DNA from: CAZEMR01 sp964513465
GTDB taxonomy: Bacteria > Bacteroidota > Ignavibacteria > Kapaibacteriales > UBA2268
Direction of reading: 5' to 3'
Length of the DNA stretch: 35,440 nt
Assembly: GCA_964513465.1 (NCBI GenBank)
Contig: CAZEMR010000029.1
Coordinates: 1-35,440 of the forward strand
How positions within the stretch are numbered: the stretch's first letter is position 1; every line of letters begins with the position of its first letter. The translations under genes and the position numbers were made by a program. The notes under the pieces are model-generated. The model was given only the letters and a program-made list of their open reading frames with translations, searched no databases and was not told the origin of the DNA. Positions 24,879 through 33,090 of the stretch are shown in pieces.

Positions 24879-26129
24879 ATGAACGTATTCGTATTAAACT
24901 GCGGTAGTTCGTCGCTTAAGTTCCAGATTATTCAGACAGATCTGGAAGCGATCGAAAAAGACAAAGATAAAATGCTGGCAAAGGGACTGATCGAGCGTCT
25001 GGGAAGCCAATCGCTGATTACATTTAAAGTAGAAGGCCGTCCGGCCATCAAAAATGCTATTCCGCTGCGCGACCACCGCGCCGCCCTCAATTATGTGCTT
25101 AAATTCATCACATCCGAAGAAGCTCAGATTCCCGGCATCGACAGCCTGGAAGACATCCACGCAATCGGCCACCGCACGGTTCACGGCGGCGAGCGCTTCA
25201 AAAGATCGATCCGCATAGATAATGAAGTAATCGAAGGCATCGAGGACTGTATCGATCTGGCTCCGCTCCACAACCCGGCCAACCTGAAAGGTATTTATGC
25301 AGCCCGCGAGCTGTTCGGCCCGAGCGTTCCGCAGGTGGCGATTTTTGATACGGCATTCCACTCGACTATGCCTGAGACTTCGTACCTCTACGCAATCCCC
25401 TATCAGATTTACAGAAGATATAAAATAAGAAAATACGGATTCCACGGCACTTCGCACAGATATATCGCATATCGCTATCGCAAGCTGACCGGGCTCAAGC
25501 GCGACGATACAAACATCATCACGCTCCACCTGGGCAATGGTTCTTCGGCCTGCGCGATCAAGGGGGGCAATTCGATCGACACATCGATGGGCTTCACTCC
25601 GCTCGAGGGCCTTATGATGGGTACCCGCTGCGGCGACCTCGACCCCACAGTCGTCGAATTCCTGATGCACAAAGAGGGCGCCACAATCGACGAAGTATTC
25701 TCGATCCTTAACAAGCGCTCCGGACTTCTCGGTATCTCCGGCCTGACCAACGACATGCGCGATCTCGAGATCGAAGTGGCCGAACACCAGGACCGCCGCG
25801 CACAGCTTGCGCTGGATATGTTCGCACGCCGCGTCCGCAAATACATCGGCGCTTATCTGGCCGGAATGAACGGCGCAGACGCAATCTGCTTCTCGGCCGG
25901 CATCGGCGAGAACGGTGCGGAAATCCGCGAGAGCATCCTTTCGAATTTGGAATATTTCGGAATTGAAATAGACAGAAAGAAAAACGACGATATGATCCGC
26001 GGCAAAGAAGGCCTGATCTCGACCAAAGACAGCAAGATCAAGATATTCGTTATCCCGACCAACGAAGAACTCGTGCTCGCACGCGATACCGTCAGGGTGG
26101 TGCTCAATGCTCCGCTGCCCAGCAAATAA
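24879..26129 (+). CDS. ackA: Acetate kinase
   Basis: 416 aa, standard length. ASKHA-fold motifs are in order: NCGSSSLKF (7-15), RTVHGG (near 93), APLHNPANL (about 127), FDTAFH (catalytic Asp region), KYGFHGTSHRYIAYRY (His and ATP-loop), HLGNGSSACAIKGGNSIDTSMGFTPLEG and FSAGIGENGAEIRE. It converts acetyl phosphate and ADP to acetate and ATP, or the reverse. AGGA precedes the start. It leads a same-strand run ackA-pta-HAL-ptb-buk, with pta 35 nt downstream. Almost certainly the main acetate-forming ATP step in this organism. Confidence 0.97.
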   Translation: MNVFVLNCGSSSLKFQIIQTDLEAIEKDKDKMLAKGLIERLGSQSLITFKVEGRPAIKNAIPLRDHRAALNYVLKFITSEEAQIPGIDSLEDIHAIGHRTVHGGERFKRSIRIDNEVIEGIEDCIDLAPLHNPANLKGIYAARELFGPSVPQVAIFDTAFHSTMPETSYLYAIPYQIYRRYKIRKYGFHGTSHRYIAYRYRKLTGLKRDDTNIITLHLGNGSSACAIKGGNSIDTSMGFTPLEGLMMGTRCGDLDPTVVEFLMHKEGATIDEVFSILNKRSGLLGISGLTNDMRDLEIEVAEHQDRRAQLALDMFARRVRKYIGAYLAGMNGADAICFSAGIGENGAEIRESILSNLEYFGIEIDRKKNDDMIRGKEGLISTKDSKIKIFVIPTNEELVLARDTVRVVLNAPLPSK

Positions 26130-26164
26130 AATTCAGCAAAATATTATATATGAAGGTTTGAAAA

Positions 26165-27142
26165 ATGGCAGTAAAATTTATTGATGAAATAAGAAATAAA
26201 GCGAAGCAGAAAAATCTGAAATGCGCTTTCCCCGACGCCGAGGATATTCGCTCGATAGCAGCCGCCAGAACGCTTGCCGACGAGAAAATCGCCCGGCCTG
26301 TGCTGGTTGGCAACGAAGCAAAAATCAGCGGAATTGCAAAAGAGAATAATATCGCGCTCGACGGTATCGAGATTGTCGATCCCGAAAAATCCCCGCTCAA
26401 AGATAAATTCGCAGATATGCTCTACGAGAAGAGAAAACACAAAGGCATGAGCAAAGAGGAAGCAGCAAAAACCGTACTCGATCCGCTGTATTTCGGCGGA
26501 TTCCTTCTCGAGACCGACGAAATCGCAGCCTGCGTGGGCGGCAATGTATCATCGACCGGCAACGTGCTCCGCGCGGCTATCTACTCCGTGGGAGTGGCCG
26601 AGGGCATCTCGATCGTCAGCAGCTATTTTATTATGGTATTCCCCGATCGCCTGCTCTGCTTTGCAGACTGCGCGGTCAATCCCGATCCCGACGCCAAGCA
26701 GCTTGCCGACATCGCAATCAGCTCGGCTAAGAACTTCCAGGCGGTAACGGGCGAGAAATCCCGAGTGGCTATGCTTTCGTTCTCGACAAACGGCAGCGCC
26801 GACCATCCTCTGGTCGATAAAGTCAAGGAAGCCACAAAATTAGTTAAAGAAAAAGCTCCCGAAATCCCGACTGACGGCGAAATGCAGCTCGACGCAGCAA
26901 TCATTTCCGCAATCGGCGAGCGCAAGTTCCCAGGTTCTGAAGTAGCAGGCAAAGCGAATGTACTTGTATTCCCCGACCTCAACGCCGGGAACATCGGCTA
27001 TAAATTAACAGAACGCCTTGCCGGCGCCGAAGCAGTCGGCCCGGTGGTGCAGGGTCTCAAAAAGCCATATTGCGATCTGTCGCGCGGCTGCAGCGCCGAC
27101 GACATGGTCAACGTGGCTGCTATCTGCACCCTGATGGCGTAA
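26165..27142 (+). CDS. pta: Phosphate acetyltransferase
   Basis: 325 aa, the short single-domain form of the PTA_PTB family (no N-terminal DRTGG regulatory domain). Characteristic segments: GGNVSSTGNVLRAAIYSVG, VFPDRLLCFADCAVNPDPDAKQLADIAISSA, FSTNGSADHPLVDKV and FPDLNAGNIGYKL. It interconverts acetyl-CoA and acetyl phosphate in the cytoplasm. Placed between ackA and the ammonia-lyase gene, it completes the acetate branch. The CVGGNVSSTGN-type start of the phosphate-binding loop supports acetyl over butyryl substrate, in contrast to the ptb gene downstream. Confidence 0.95.
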   Translation: MAVKFIDEIRNKAKQKNLKCAFPDAEDIRSIAAARTLADEKIARPVLVGNEAKISGIAKENNIALDGIEIVDPEKSPLKDKFADMLYEKRKHKGMSKEEAAKTVLDPLYFGGFLLETDEIAACVGGNVSSTGNVLRAAIYSVGVAEGISIVSSYFIMVFPDRLLCFADCAVNPDPDAKQLADIAISSAKNFQAVTGEKSRVAMLSFSTNGSADHPLVDKVKEATKLVKEKAPEIPTDGEMQLDAAIISAIGERKFPGSEVAGKANVLVFPDLNAGNIGYKLTERLAGAEAVGPVVQGLKKPYCDLSRGCSADDMVNVAAICTLMA

Positions 27143-27159
27143 ATATATATACATAGTTA

Positions 27160-27189
27160 TTCCCTCGCCGGGTGGCGGGGGAATTTTCT
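27160..27189 (+). terminator. Terminator or attenuator between pta and the ammonia-lyase gene
   Basis: TTCCCTCGCC (27160-27169) pairs with GGCGGGGGAA (27174-27183), one U-G wobble, loop GGGT, then TTTTCTATTTTATTT. It could separate ackA-pta from the downstream trio or only reduce read-through. Confidence 0.7.
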
Positions 27190-27220
27190 ATTTTATTTGA
27201 ACAGAAAAGGAGAAATTAAA

Positions 27221-28750
27221 ATGGCAATCAAAATAAATGGCGAAGGGCTTTCGATCGAAAAAGTCCACCAGATCGCCCGCGGCGGAGAGAAAGTAGAACT
27301 CACTCAGGATTCGGTAGAAAGAATCAAAAAATGCCGCGCAATGCTTGAAGAAAAAATCCAGCAGAAAGAAATCATGTACGGCGTCAACACTGGTATCGGC
27401 GAGTTTTCCGAGATAGTGCTAAATGACGACCAGATCCAGGATTTCCAGAAATATCTTATATATAACCACAGCGCCGGCATCGGCGACCCTGCTCCAATCG
27501 AATACGTCCGCGCCGCTATGGTCGGACGCATCAACGTCCACGCACACGGCAACTCCGGCTGCCGCCCGGAGATCACCCAGACGCTCGTCGATATGGTCAA
27601 TAAGGGCGTCACCCCGGTGGTCTGCCAGAAGGGTTCAGTCGGCGCTTGCGGCGACCTTGCTCCGATGTCGCAGATCGCGCTGCTGATGATGGGCGAAGGC
27701 GAAGCATATTACGAGGGCGAACGCCTCCCCGGCCGCAAAGCACTCGAAAAAGCAGGCATACCGGTTCCCGGTCTGCAGGCAAGAGACGGACTCGCCACAA
27801 TCAACGGCTCGAACGTGCTCACCGCAATGAGCGCGCTGCACCTCTATGATTTTGAACGCCTGCTGAAGCAGTTCGAGATCGCCGCCGCGATGTCGCTCGA
27901 GGCATTGCTCGGAAATATGAAGCCATACGACATCCGCATTCATAAAATCCGCGGATTCAAAGGCGCCCAGCGTACCGCACTCGCATTAATGAAGGTAATC
28001 AAGGGCAGCGACCTGCTTAGCGGAAAAATGAAAACAAAGGTACAGGACGCATATTCGATGCGCTCGACCCCGCAGGTAATCGGCGCGGCCCACGACGCTT
28101 GCGCATATGCCCGCAGCCAGGTCGAAATCGAGCTCAACGGAGTCGGCGATAATCCGATATTCCTTCCCGACGATGGCATTCAGCTTTCGGGCGCGAACTT
28201 CCAGGGCACACCGGTTGCAGTCCCCATGGATATGGCCGGAGCGACAATTACGATGGCCAGCGTGCTTTCCGAACGCAGACTGAACCGCCTTCTGAATCCC
28301 GCTCTCAGTGTGGGATTGCCCGCATTTTTGACCAAAGGCGCAGGTATGTTCTCCGGAATGATGCTTAGCCAGTACACCGCCGATTCGCTGATCGTCGAGC
28401 AGAGAATTCTCTCGACCCCGGCATCGATCCAGTCGATACCGGCAGCAGCCGACCAGGAGGACTTCGTATCGATGGGTATGAATACCGCTATCAAAAACGG
28501 CCAGATACTCGACAATGCCTATGGAGTGCTGGGTATCGAATTTATGGCAGCGGCTCAGGCTCTCGATTTCCGCGAGTTCACACCAGGCGACGGCGTGCGC
28601 AAAGCCAAGGAAGTAATCCGGAAATATGTCGATCATCTGGACATTGACCGCCCGCTTTATAACGACCATACTGCGATGAAGCAGCTTGTAAAATCCGGCG
28701 AGATTCTCGACGAAGTCGAAAAAGTAACAGGCGATCTTTCCCAGGAATAA
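27221..28750 (+). CDS. hutH: Aromatic amino acid/histidine ammonia-lyase with Cys-type MIO triad
   Basis: 509 aa; the ATG at 27221 has AAGGAG (27207-27212) 8 nt upstream, whereas the in-frame TTG/ATG-like start at 27197 does not. Residue numbering coincides with Pseudomonas putida HutH: Tyr53, His83 (YNHSAGIG), the MIO-forming triad 142-144 and Asn195 are in the same places. The His83 and the QED motif (about 412-414) favour histidine over phenylalanine or tyrosine. The triad is Ala-Cys-Gly, not Ala-Ser-Gly. NGSN replaces the usual NGTQ after Asn195, so the substrate is not certain. The enzyme would release ammonia from histidine to form urocanate. No other hut gene is in the window; neighbours are acyl kinases and phosphotransacylases. 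Confidence 0.88.
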   Translation: MAIKINGEGLSIEKVHQIARGGEKVELTQDSVERIKKCRAMLEEKIQQKEIMYGVNTGIGEFSEIVLNDDQIQDFQKYLIYNHSAGIGDPAPIEYVRAAMVGRINVHAHGNSGCRPEITQTLVDMVNKGVTPVVCQKGSVGACGDLAPMSQIALLMMGEGEAYYEGERLPGRKALEKAGIPVPGLQARDGLATINGSNVLTAMSALHLYDFERLLKQFEIAAAMSLEALLGNMKPYDIRIHKIRGFKGAQRTALALMKVIKGSDLLSGKMKTKVQDAYSMRSTPQVIGAAHDACAYARSQVEIELNGVGDNPIFLPDDGIQLSGANFQGTPVAVPMDMAGATITMASVLSERRLNRLLNPALSVGLPAFLTKGAGMFSGMMLSQYTADSLIVEQRILSTPASIQSIPAAADQEDFVSMGMNTAIKNGQILDNAYGVLGIEFMAAAQALDFREFTPGDGVRKAKEVIRKYVDHLDIDRPLYNDHTAMKQLVKSGEILDEVEKVTGDLSQE

Positions 28751-28773
28751 TATATTCAAATAAGGAAAAGAAA

Positions 28774-29670
28774 ATGGAATTAAATTCTCTGAATAAATTT
28801 ATTGACATAGCTAAAAGTAAGACCAAGAAAACAATCGCAGTGACCGCCGCCGCAGACGAAGCCGTGCTAAGCGCCGTCCGCGACGCATACAACGAGGGTA
28901 TCGCAGACGCTGTACTCGTGGGCGAGGAATCGAAAATCAAAGATATGGCCGGGAATATTGATTTTGATATTTCCAAAATTCGGATTATTCCCCAAAACGA
29001 TCCGGCGGAATCGGCGCGTATATGCACCACACTCGTTCGCAATGGCAAGGCTCATATCCTGATGAAAGGCCTCGTATCGACGGCTGACTTCCTGCGCGCA
29101 ATCCTTGATAAGGAAAAGGGGCTGCGCAAAGGTGCATTGCTGAGCCATATCGGATTCTTCGAGATAGAGCGTTACCACAAGCTGGTCGCGCTGACCGACG
29201 CCGCTCAGAATATCTCGCCGGATTTGCAAGGCAAAATCGGAATTATTAATAATTCGGTCGATATGTTCCATCGCCTCGGAATCGAAAATCCAAAAGTGGC
29301 ATGCCTGGCCGCTGTCGAGAACGTGAATCCCAAGATGCCGGCTACTCTGGACGCCGCGCTGCTGACCCAGATGAACCGCCGCAAGCAGATTAAGGGATGC
29401 ACAATCGACGGGCCGCTGGCGTTTGATAATTGCATATCCAAAGAAGCCGCGCATCATAAAGGTATCGAAAGCGAAGTAGCAGGCGATGCCGATCTGCTGT
29501 TTGCGCCGAATATCGAAGTAGCTAATGCGCTTTATAAGAGTTTTACATATTTCGGCGGGGCAACCGTTGCAGCGATTATTCTCGGAGCAGCCGCGCCGAT
29601 AGTGCTTACCTCGCGCGCGGATTCGGACAGAAGCAAATTAATGTCGATTGCATTGGCAGCATCATTTTAA
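28774..29670 (+). CDS. ptb: Phosphate butyryltransferase
   Basis: 298 aa, typical for Ptb. The PTA_PTB fold motifs are present: HILMKGLVSTADFLRAILDKEKGLRKGALLSHIGFFEI (about 88-126), DAAQNISPDLQGKIGIINNSVD, and VAGDADLLFAPNIEVANALYKSFTYFGGATVAAIILGAAAPIVLTSRADSD near the end. It converts butyryl-CoA (or isobutyryl/isovaleryl-CoA) to the acyl phosphate for Buk. AAGGA lies before the ATG; 23 nt after the ammonia-lyase stop and 15 nt before buk. The pair is characteristic of fermentative butyrate or branched-acyl metabolism. Confidence 0.93.
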   Translation: MELNSLNKFIDIAKSKTKKTIAVTAAADEAVLSAVRDAYNEGIADAVLVGEESKIKDMAGNIDFDISKIRIIPQNDPAESARICTTLVRNGKAHILMKGLVSTADFLRAILDKEKGLRKGALLSHIGFFEIERYHKLVALTDAAQNISPDLQGKIGIINNSVDMFHRLGIENPKVACLAAVENVNPKMPATLDAALLTQMNRRKQIKGCTIDGPLAFDNCISKEAAHHKGIESEVAGDADLLFAPNIEVANALYKSFTYFGGATVAAIILGAAAPIVLTSRADSDRSKLMSIALAASF

Positions 29671-29685
29671 TCAGGAGAAAATATT

Positions 29686-30756
29686 ATGAAAGTATTATCT
29701 ATAAATCCCGGATCGACCTCCACCAAGATAGCATACTGGAACGATCTGGAATTGCTGTTTGTAAAGATATTGCGCCACAAAGCCGATGTGCTCGCCGAAT
29801 ATCGCAATATCACCGATCAGTACGATTTTCGTAAGAGAATTATTCTCGACGCGCTCAAAGAGGAGAACGTCGAAATCAGCGATATCGAAGCTGTCGTCGG
29901 ACGCGGCGGAATGCTGAAGCCCATTCCCGGCGGAATATATAAAGTCAACAATGCGCTGGTCGAAGACCTCCGCAAAGGCATTATGGGCGAGCATGCCTCG
30001 AATCTCGGCGGCATACTGGCGCGCGAGATTGCCCGCGAAACCGGCAAAGACGTCAATGCTTATATTGTCGATCCGGTCGTCGTGGACGAAATGGACGAAA
30101 TCGCACGCTACTCCGGACGCCCGGAAATGCCGCGCGTGAGTATATTCCATGCGCTAAACCAGAAGGCGGTATCACGGCGATACGCACGCGAGAATAAGAA
30201 ATCTTACGACGAGCTTAATCTTATTGTCGCTCACATGGGCGGCGGCATTACGGTCGGCGCCCACAAGAACGGCCGTGTGATTGACGTCAATAACGGGCTT
30301 GACGGCGAAGGGCCGTTTTCGCCCGAACGCACCGGTCAGCTACCGGTTGGCGCTTTGACCAGATTATGCTTTTCCGGCAAATATCAGTTGCATGAAGTCA
30401 AAAAGATGATCACCGGCAAGGGCGGTATGGTCGCATATCTCGGCACCAACGATGCTTACGAAGTCGAACAAAATATGGGAAAAGGCGATCAGAAAGCCAA
30501 AATGGTATATCTGGCGATGGCCTATCAGATTGCAAAAGAAATCGGCGCCTGCGCCACAGTGCTCGAGGGCAATGTGGACGCTATTCTGCTCACCGGCGGA
30601 CTCGCCAAATCCGAGCCGCTGATTAAGTGGATCAGCAAACGCACATCGTTCATTGCGCCGATCAGCGTTTATCCCGGCGAGGACGAAATGCAGGCCATGG
30701 CCGAAGCTGTTCACTATGCCCACAAAGGCGAACTTCAAATCCGCGAATACGTCTGA
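29686..30756 (+). CDS. buk: Butyrate kinase
   Basis: 356 aa. ASKHA motifs of the butyrate/branched-chain fatty acid kinase group: INPGSTSTKIAY (6-17), GRGGMLKPIPGGIYKVN (about 71-87), DPVVVDEMDEIARYSG, HMGGGITVGAHKNGRVIDVNNGLDGEGPFSPERTG and LTGGLAKSEPL. Makes ATP and butyrate from butyryl phosphate. AGGAG precedes the start. Ends the operon before a strong terminator. Confidence 0.95.
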   Translation: MKVLSINPGSTSTKIAYWNDLELLFVKILRHKADVLAEYRNITDQYDFRKRIILDALKEENVEISDIEAVVGRGGMLKPIPGGIYKVNNALVEDLRKGIMGEHASNLGGILAREIARETGKDVNAYIVDPVVVDEMDEIARYSGRPEMPRVSIFHALNQKAVSRRYARENKKSYDELNLIVAHMGGGITVGAHKNGRVIDVNNGLDGEGPFSPERTGQLPVGALTRLCFSGKYQLHEVKKMITGKGGMVAYLGTNDAYEVEQNMGKGDQKAKMVYLAMAYQIAKEIGACATVLEGNVDAILLTGGLAKSEPLIKWISKRTSFIAPISVYPGEDEMQAMAEAVHYAHKGELQIREYV

Positions 30757-30773
30757 TATATTTATATATGCGT

Positions 30774-30808
30774 AAAAAAGGAGGGCTTTTTCGGGCCCTC
30801 CTTTTTTT
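30774..30808 (+). terminator. Strong intrinsic terminator of the ackA-buk block
   Basis: AAAAAAGGAGGGC (30774-30786) pairs with GCCCTCCTTTTTT (30795-30807) around an 8-nt loop, with T-run 30802-30808. The A-rich left arm makes it potentially bidirectional. Confidence 0.93.
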
Positions 30809-30824
30809 ATATTAAGCTGAAATA

Positions 30825-31172
30825 TTATCTGATCCAGATGTATTGCGAATTTATCAAGCTTCGGTCGATCGGGACATCCCCGCCTGGGTGGAATGTTCGT
30901 CGGGATTCCGCGATTGCCATAGTCTCCCCCGTCGCAATATCATAAGTTTATTGCTGATCCAAATTTTCGTCATAATTTATTCCCCAGAATAATATCCCGC
31001 TGCCGTCTGTTGACCATTTCGGGCAGACGAAATAAAGAGATTTTCCCTTCGATTCGGCGATCATTTCCGTGTCGATATTCGTATCGTCCTTAATATATAT
31101 ATGGCTTTTGTTGTGGTTATGTCTGTCCAGCGCGCTGAAAGCAATCCGGTCGCCTGTCGGCGAAAACAATCA
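30825..31172 (-). pseudogene. TolB-like beta-propeller gene remnant
   Basis: The minus-strand frame reads FSPTGDRIAFSALD ... CPKWSTDGSGILFWG ... NLDQQ, then an in-frame TAA at about 30948-30950, then continues with TYDIATGETMAIAES to a second TAA at 30825-30827. The first two segments are TolB/WD40-type propeller blades and the third would be the next strand, so the stop interrupts a once-longer gene. Upstream, TGA at 31170-31172 and further stops break the frame, and no full gene precedes it. Probably a decayed 3' fragment of a periplasmic propeller protein. The exact family cannot be named. Confidence 0.65.
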
Positions 31173-31325
31173 GAAGCGGATGCAGGGTAAACTACATCAA
31201 ATGTCATGAATCATTTTTAGTAATAATAATGAATGAAAGTGGCATATTTTCAAGTTCCCTATTACTCTCATTTTTAGTTAAATATTTAATATAATGATAA
31301 TAATTCAGAACAATATCCAAACTTC
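31173..31325. other. Non-coding stretch between gene remnant and terminator
   Basis: AT-rich, no frame with codon-like character. A possible plus-strand frame at 31294-31542 runs antisense across the radical SAM gene end and looks like chance. I see no RNA gene here. Confidence 0.5.
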
Positions 31326-31359
31326 AAAAACAAAAGGCCTCCCGGTCAGGGAAGCCTTT
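31326..31359 (-). terminator. Intrinsic terminator of the radical SAM gene
   Basis: AAAGGCCTCCC (31333-31343) pairs with GGGAAGCCTTT (31349-31359) with one mismatch around GGTCA. On the minus strand it is followed by TTTTGTTTTTG. It lies about 95 nt after the stop of the gene at 31453. Confidence 0.75.
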
Positions 31360-31452
31360 GAATTCGGATTATTTATATGGATTCTATTTTGCAGATTAAA
31401 TATGCTCCACAGAAATGTTGCGATATATGGCTGGCAATGTATTAATGATTTA

Positions 31453-32940
31453 TTATGCCTGATTTTCGCAAATAGTCCTGAAATGATAACCATAAATTGC
31501 AAATGTAATAGCAAGATTCATTTTGAGGGGTCTTCTGATTAATGTCCAGAAAAACAGCTTCCAATATTGTAAACGCTCCTTATCTTTGATCCCCAATATA
31601 TATATCGATCTGAAAAATGCCATTATATCTTCATGAATATTACGGAAATCGTTTTTTAATTTTGTTTTTGGAGCCTTATATTCTTTTAAAAAGGTTTTTA
31701 CGCGTTTGGAAAATAGAGAAGGTGAATACAATTGATTCACTACGAAATTATAGCCTTTAGATAACGCTTCAATGTCCATGCGGGGTATAATATTAGTGCT
31801 GCCATCAGCGTTATCGCCGGACATATTATTCAAAATGCGGCCTTCCTTCTTGAGCCTTTTGTAAAGTAATGAATCGACCGGAGCCTGCAGCAGGCCGACC
31901 ATGGCAGTTACAATTCCGCTGTTTTGAATAAAATTCACCAGAGTCGAAAATGACAATGGGGTATCGCTGTCGAAGCCTAAAATAAATCCGGCTCTCACCT
32001 GCAATCCGCTTCTGTGAATCTGGCGTACGCACTCGATGAGGTCTCTGTTCAGATTTTGTTTTTTATTGCATTCGGTCAGGCTAAGCTCTTCGGGTGTTTC
32101 TATTCCAATAAAAACGGCGTCGAAGCCTGCATCAACCATTAATTTCATCAGTTCTTCATCATCTGCCAGATTGATTGATGCTTCGGTAGTAAAGCTGATG
32201 CCCTTTTTGTCTTTGCGCCAATTTATCAAAGCCGGCAGTAAATCTTTTTTAAGTGTTTTTTTATTACCGATAAAATTATCATCAACAAAAAATACGCCCT
32301 TACGCCATCCTGAATTATATAGCGAGTCGAGTTCGTTGATAACCTGGTCAACGCTTTTTATTCGGGGTTTGTGGCCGAATAAAGTAGTTATATTGCAAAA
32401 ATCACAATTATACGGACATCCTCTGGAATATTGTATATTCATGGTCGCATAATTATCAAAATCCGCTAAATCCCACAAAGGCCGTGGACTTTCAGTAATA
32501 TCGGGAAATTCCGCAGAGGTGTACATTTTTTTGGGAGTACCGTTTTCGAGGTCATTCAAAAAATCGACAAGGGTAATTTCGGCTTCATTAAGCACAAAAT
32601 GATCGACCGTATCAAAATCCTTGTATTCGGCGGTGAACAACGGGCCGCCGGCGACAATAGTTTTATCAGCATCATTACACTGTTCGATAATATTACGCGC
32701 TGATTTTTTTTGGATGCTCATAGCGCTGATAAAGACATAATCCGCCCACATTAAATCTTTCTGCGAAAGGGCTTCGCAATTAATATCGACTAATCTTTTT
32801 TCCCAATTATCCGGCAGCATCGCAGCCACCGTTAAAAGTCCGAGTGGCTGCGACGATGCTTTTTTTCCAATAAATCTTAAGGCATGTTTGAAGCTCCAAA
32901 AAGTATCAGGAACTTCAGGATAAACTAATAATACATTCAT
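31453..32940 (-). CDS. B12-binding radical SAM protein (DUF4070-type)
   Basis: 495 aa. The N-terminal 150 residues are a cobalamin-binding-like Rossmann domain (MNVLLVYPEVPDTFWSFKHAL, with IVAGGPLFT near 95-103). Residues 170-185 carry the radical SAM cluster motif CPYNCDFC (Cys175, 179, 182), followed by a TIM-barrel core (VFFVDDNFIGN, GIETPEE, GFILGFDSD) and a DUF4070-like C-terminal part. Such proteins use S-adenosylmethionine and usually cobalamin for methylation or other radical chemistry; the substrate of this subfamily is not known to me. It lacks the classic DxHxxG B12 motif. Codon use is more AT-rich than in the ack-buk genes. The ribosome site is weak; a plausible start is the ATG at 32940. 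Confidence 0.9.
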   Translation of the reverse strand: MNVLLVYPEVPDTFWSFKHALRFIGKKASSQPLGLLTVAAMLPDNWEKRLVDINCEALSQKDLMWADYVFISAMSIQKKSARNIIEQCNDADKTIVAGGPLFTAEYKDFDTVDHFVLNEAEITLVDFLNDLENGTPKKMYTSAEFPDITESPRPLWDLADFDNYATMNIQYSRGCPYNCDFCNITTLFGHKPRIKSVDQVINELDSLYNSGWRKGVFFVDDNFIGNKKTLKKDLLPALINWRKDKKGISFTTEASINLADDEELMKLMVDAGFDAVFIGIETPEELSLTECNKKQNLNRDLIECVRQIHRSGLQVRAGFILGFDSDTPLSFSTLVNFIQNSGIVTAMVGLLQAPVDSLLYKRLKKEGRILNNMSGDNADGSTNIIPRMDIEALSKGYNFVVNQLYSPSLFSKRVKTFLKEYKAPKTKLKNDFRNIHEDIMAFFRSIYILGIKDKERLQYWKLFFWTLIRRPLKMNLAITFAIYGYHFRTICENQA

Positions 32941-33090
32941 TTCTAATTTCTATATGTGAATTTTCTGTATGTTTAAGTGTTTGATTTTTATCTGATTTAA
33001 GTAATCCTTCCTATCCTCTTCGAGCGAGGCATAATGAATAAGTTTATCCGGGTTATAAATTCCATATAATTTTTATACAATTATGGAGAT

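Noticed and set aside
24894..25787. 297-codon minus-strand frame
   Set aside because: Antisense shadow of ackA caused by its codon bias.
31294..31542. Small plus-strand frame
   Set aside because: Crosses the radical SAM terminator and overlaps the gene end antisense; no ribosome site.
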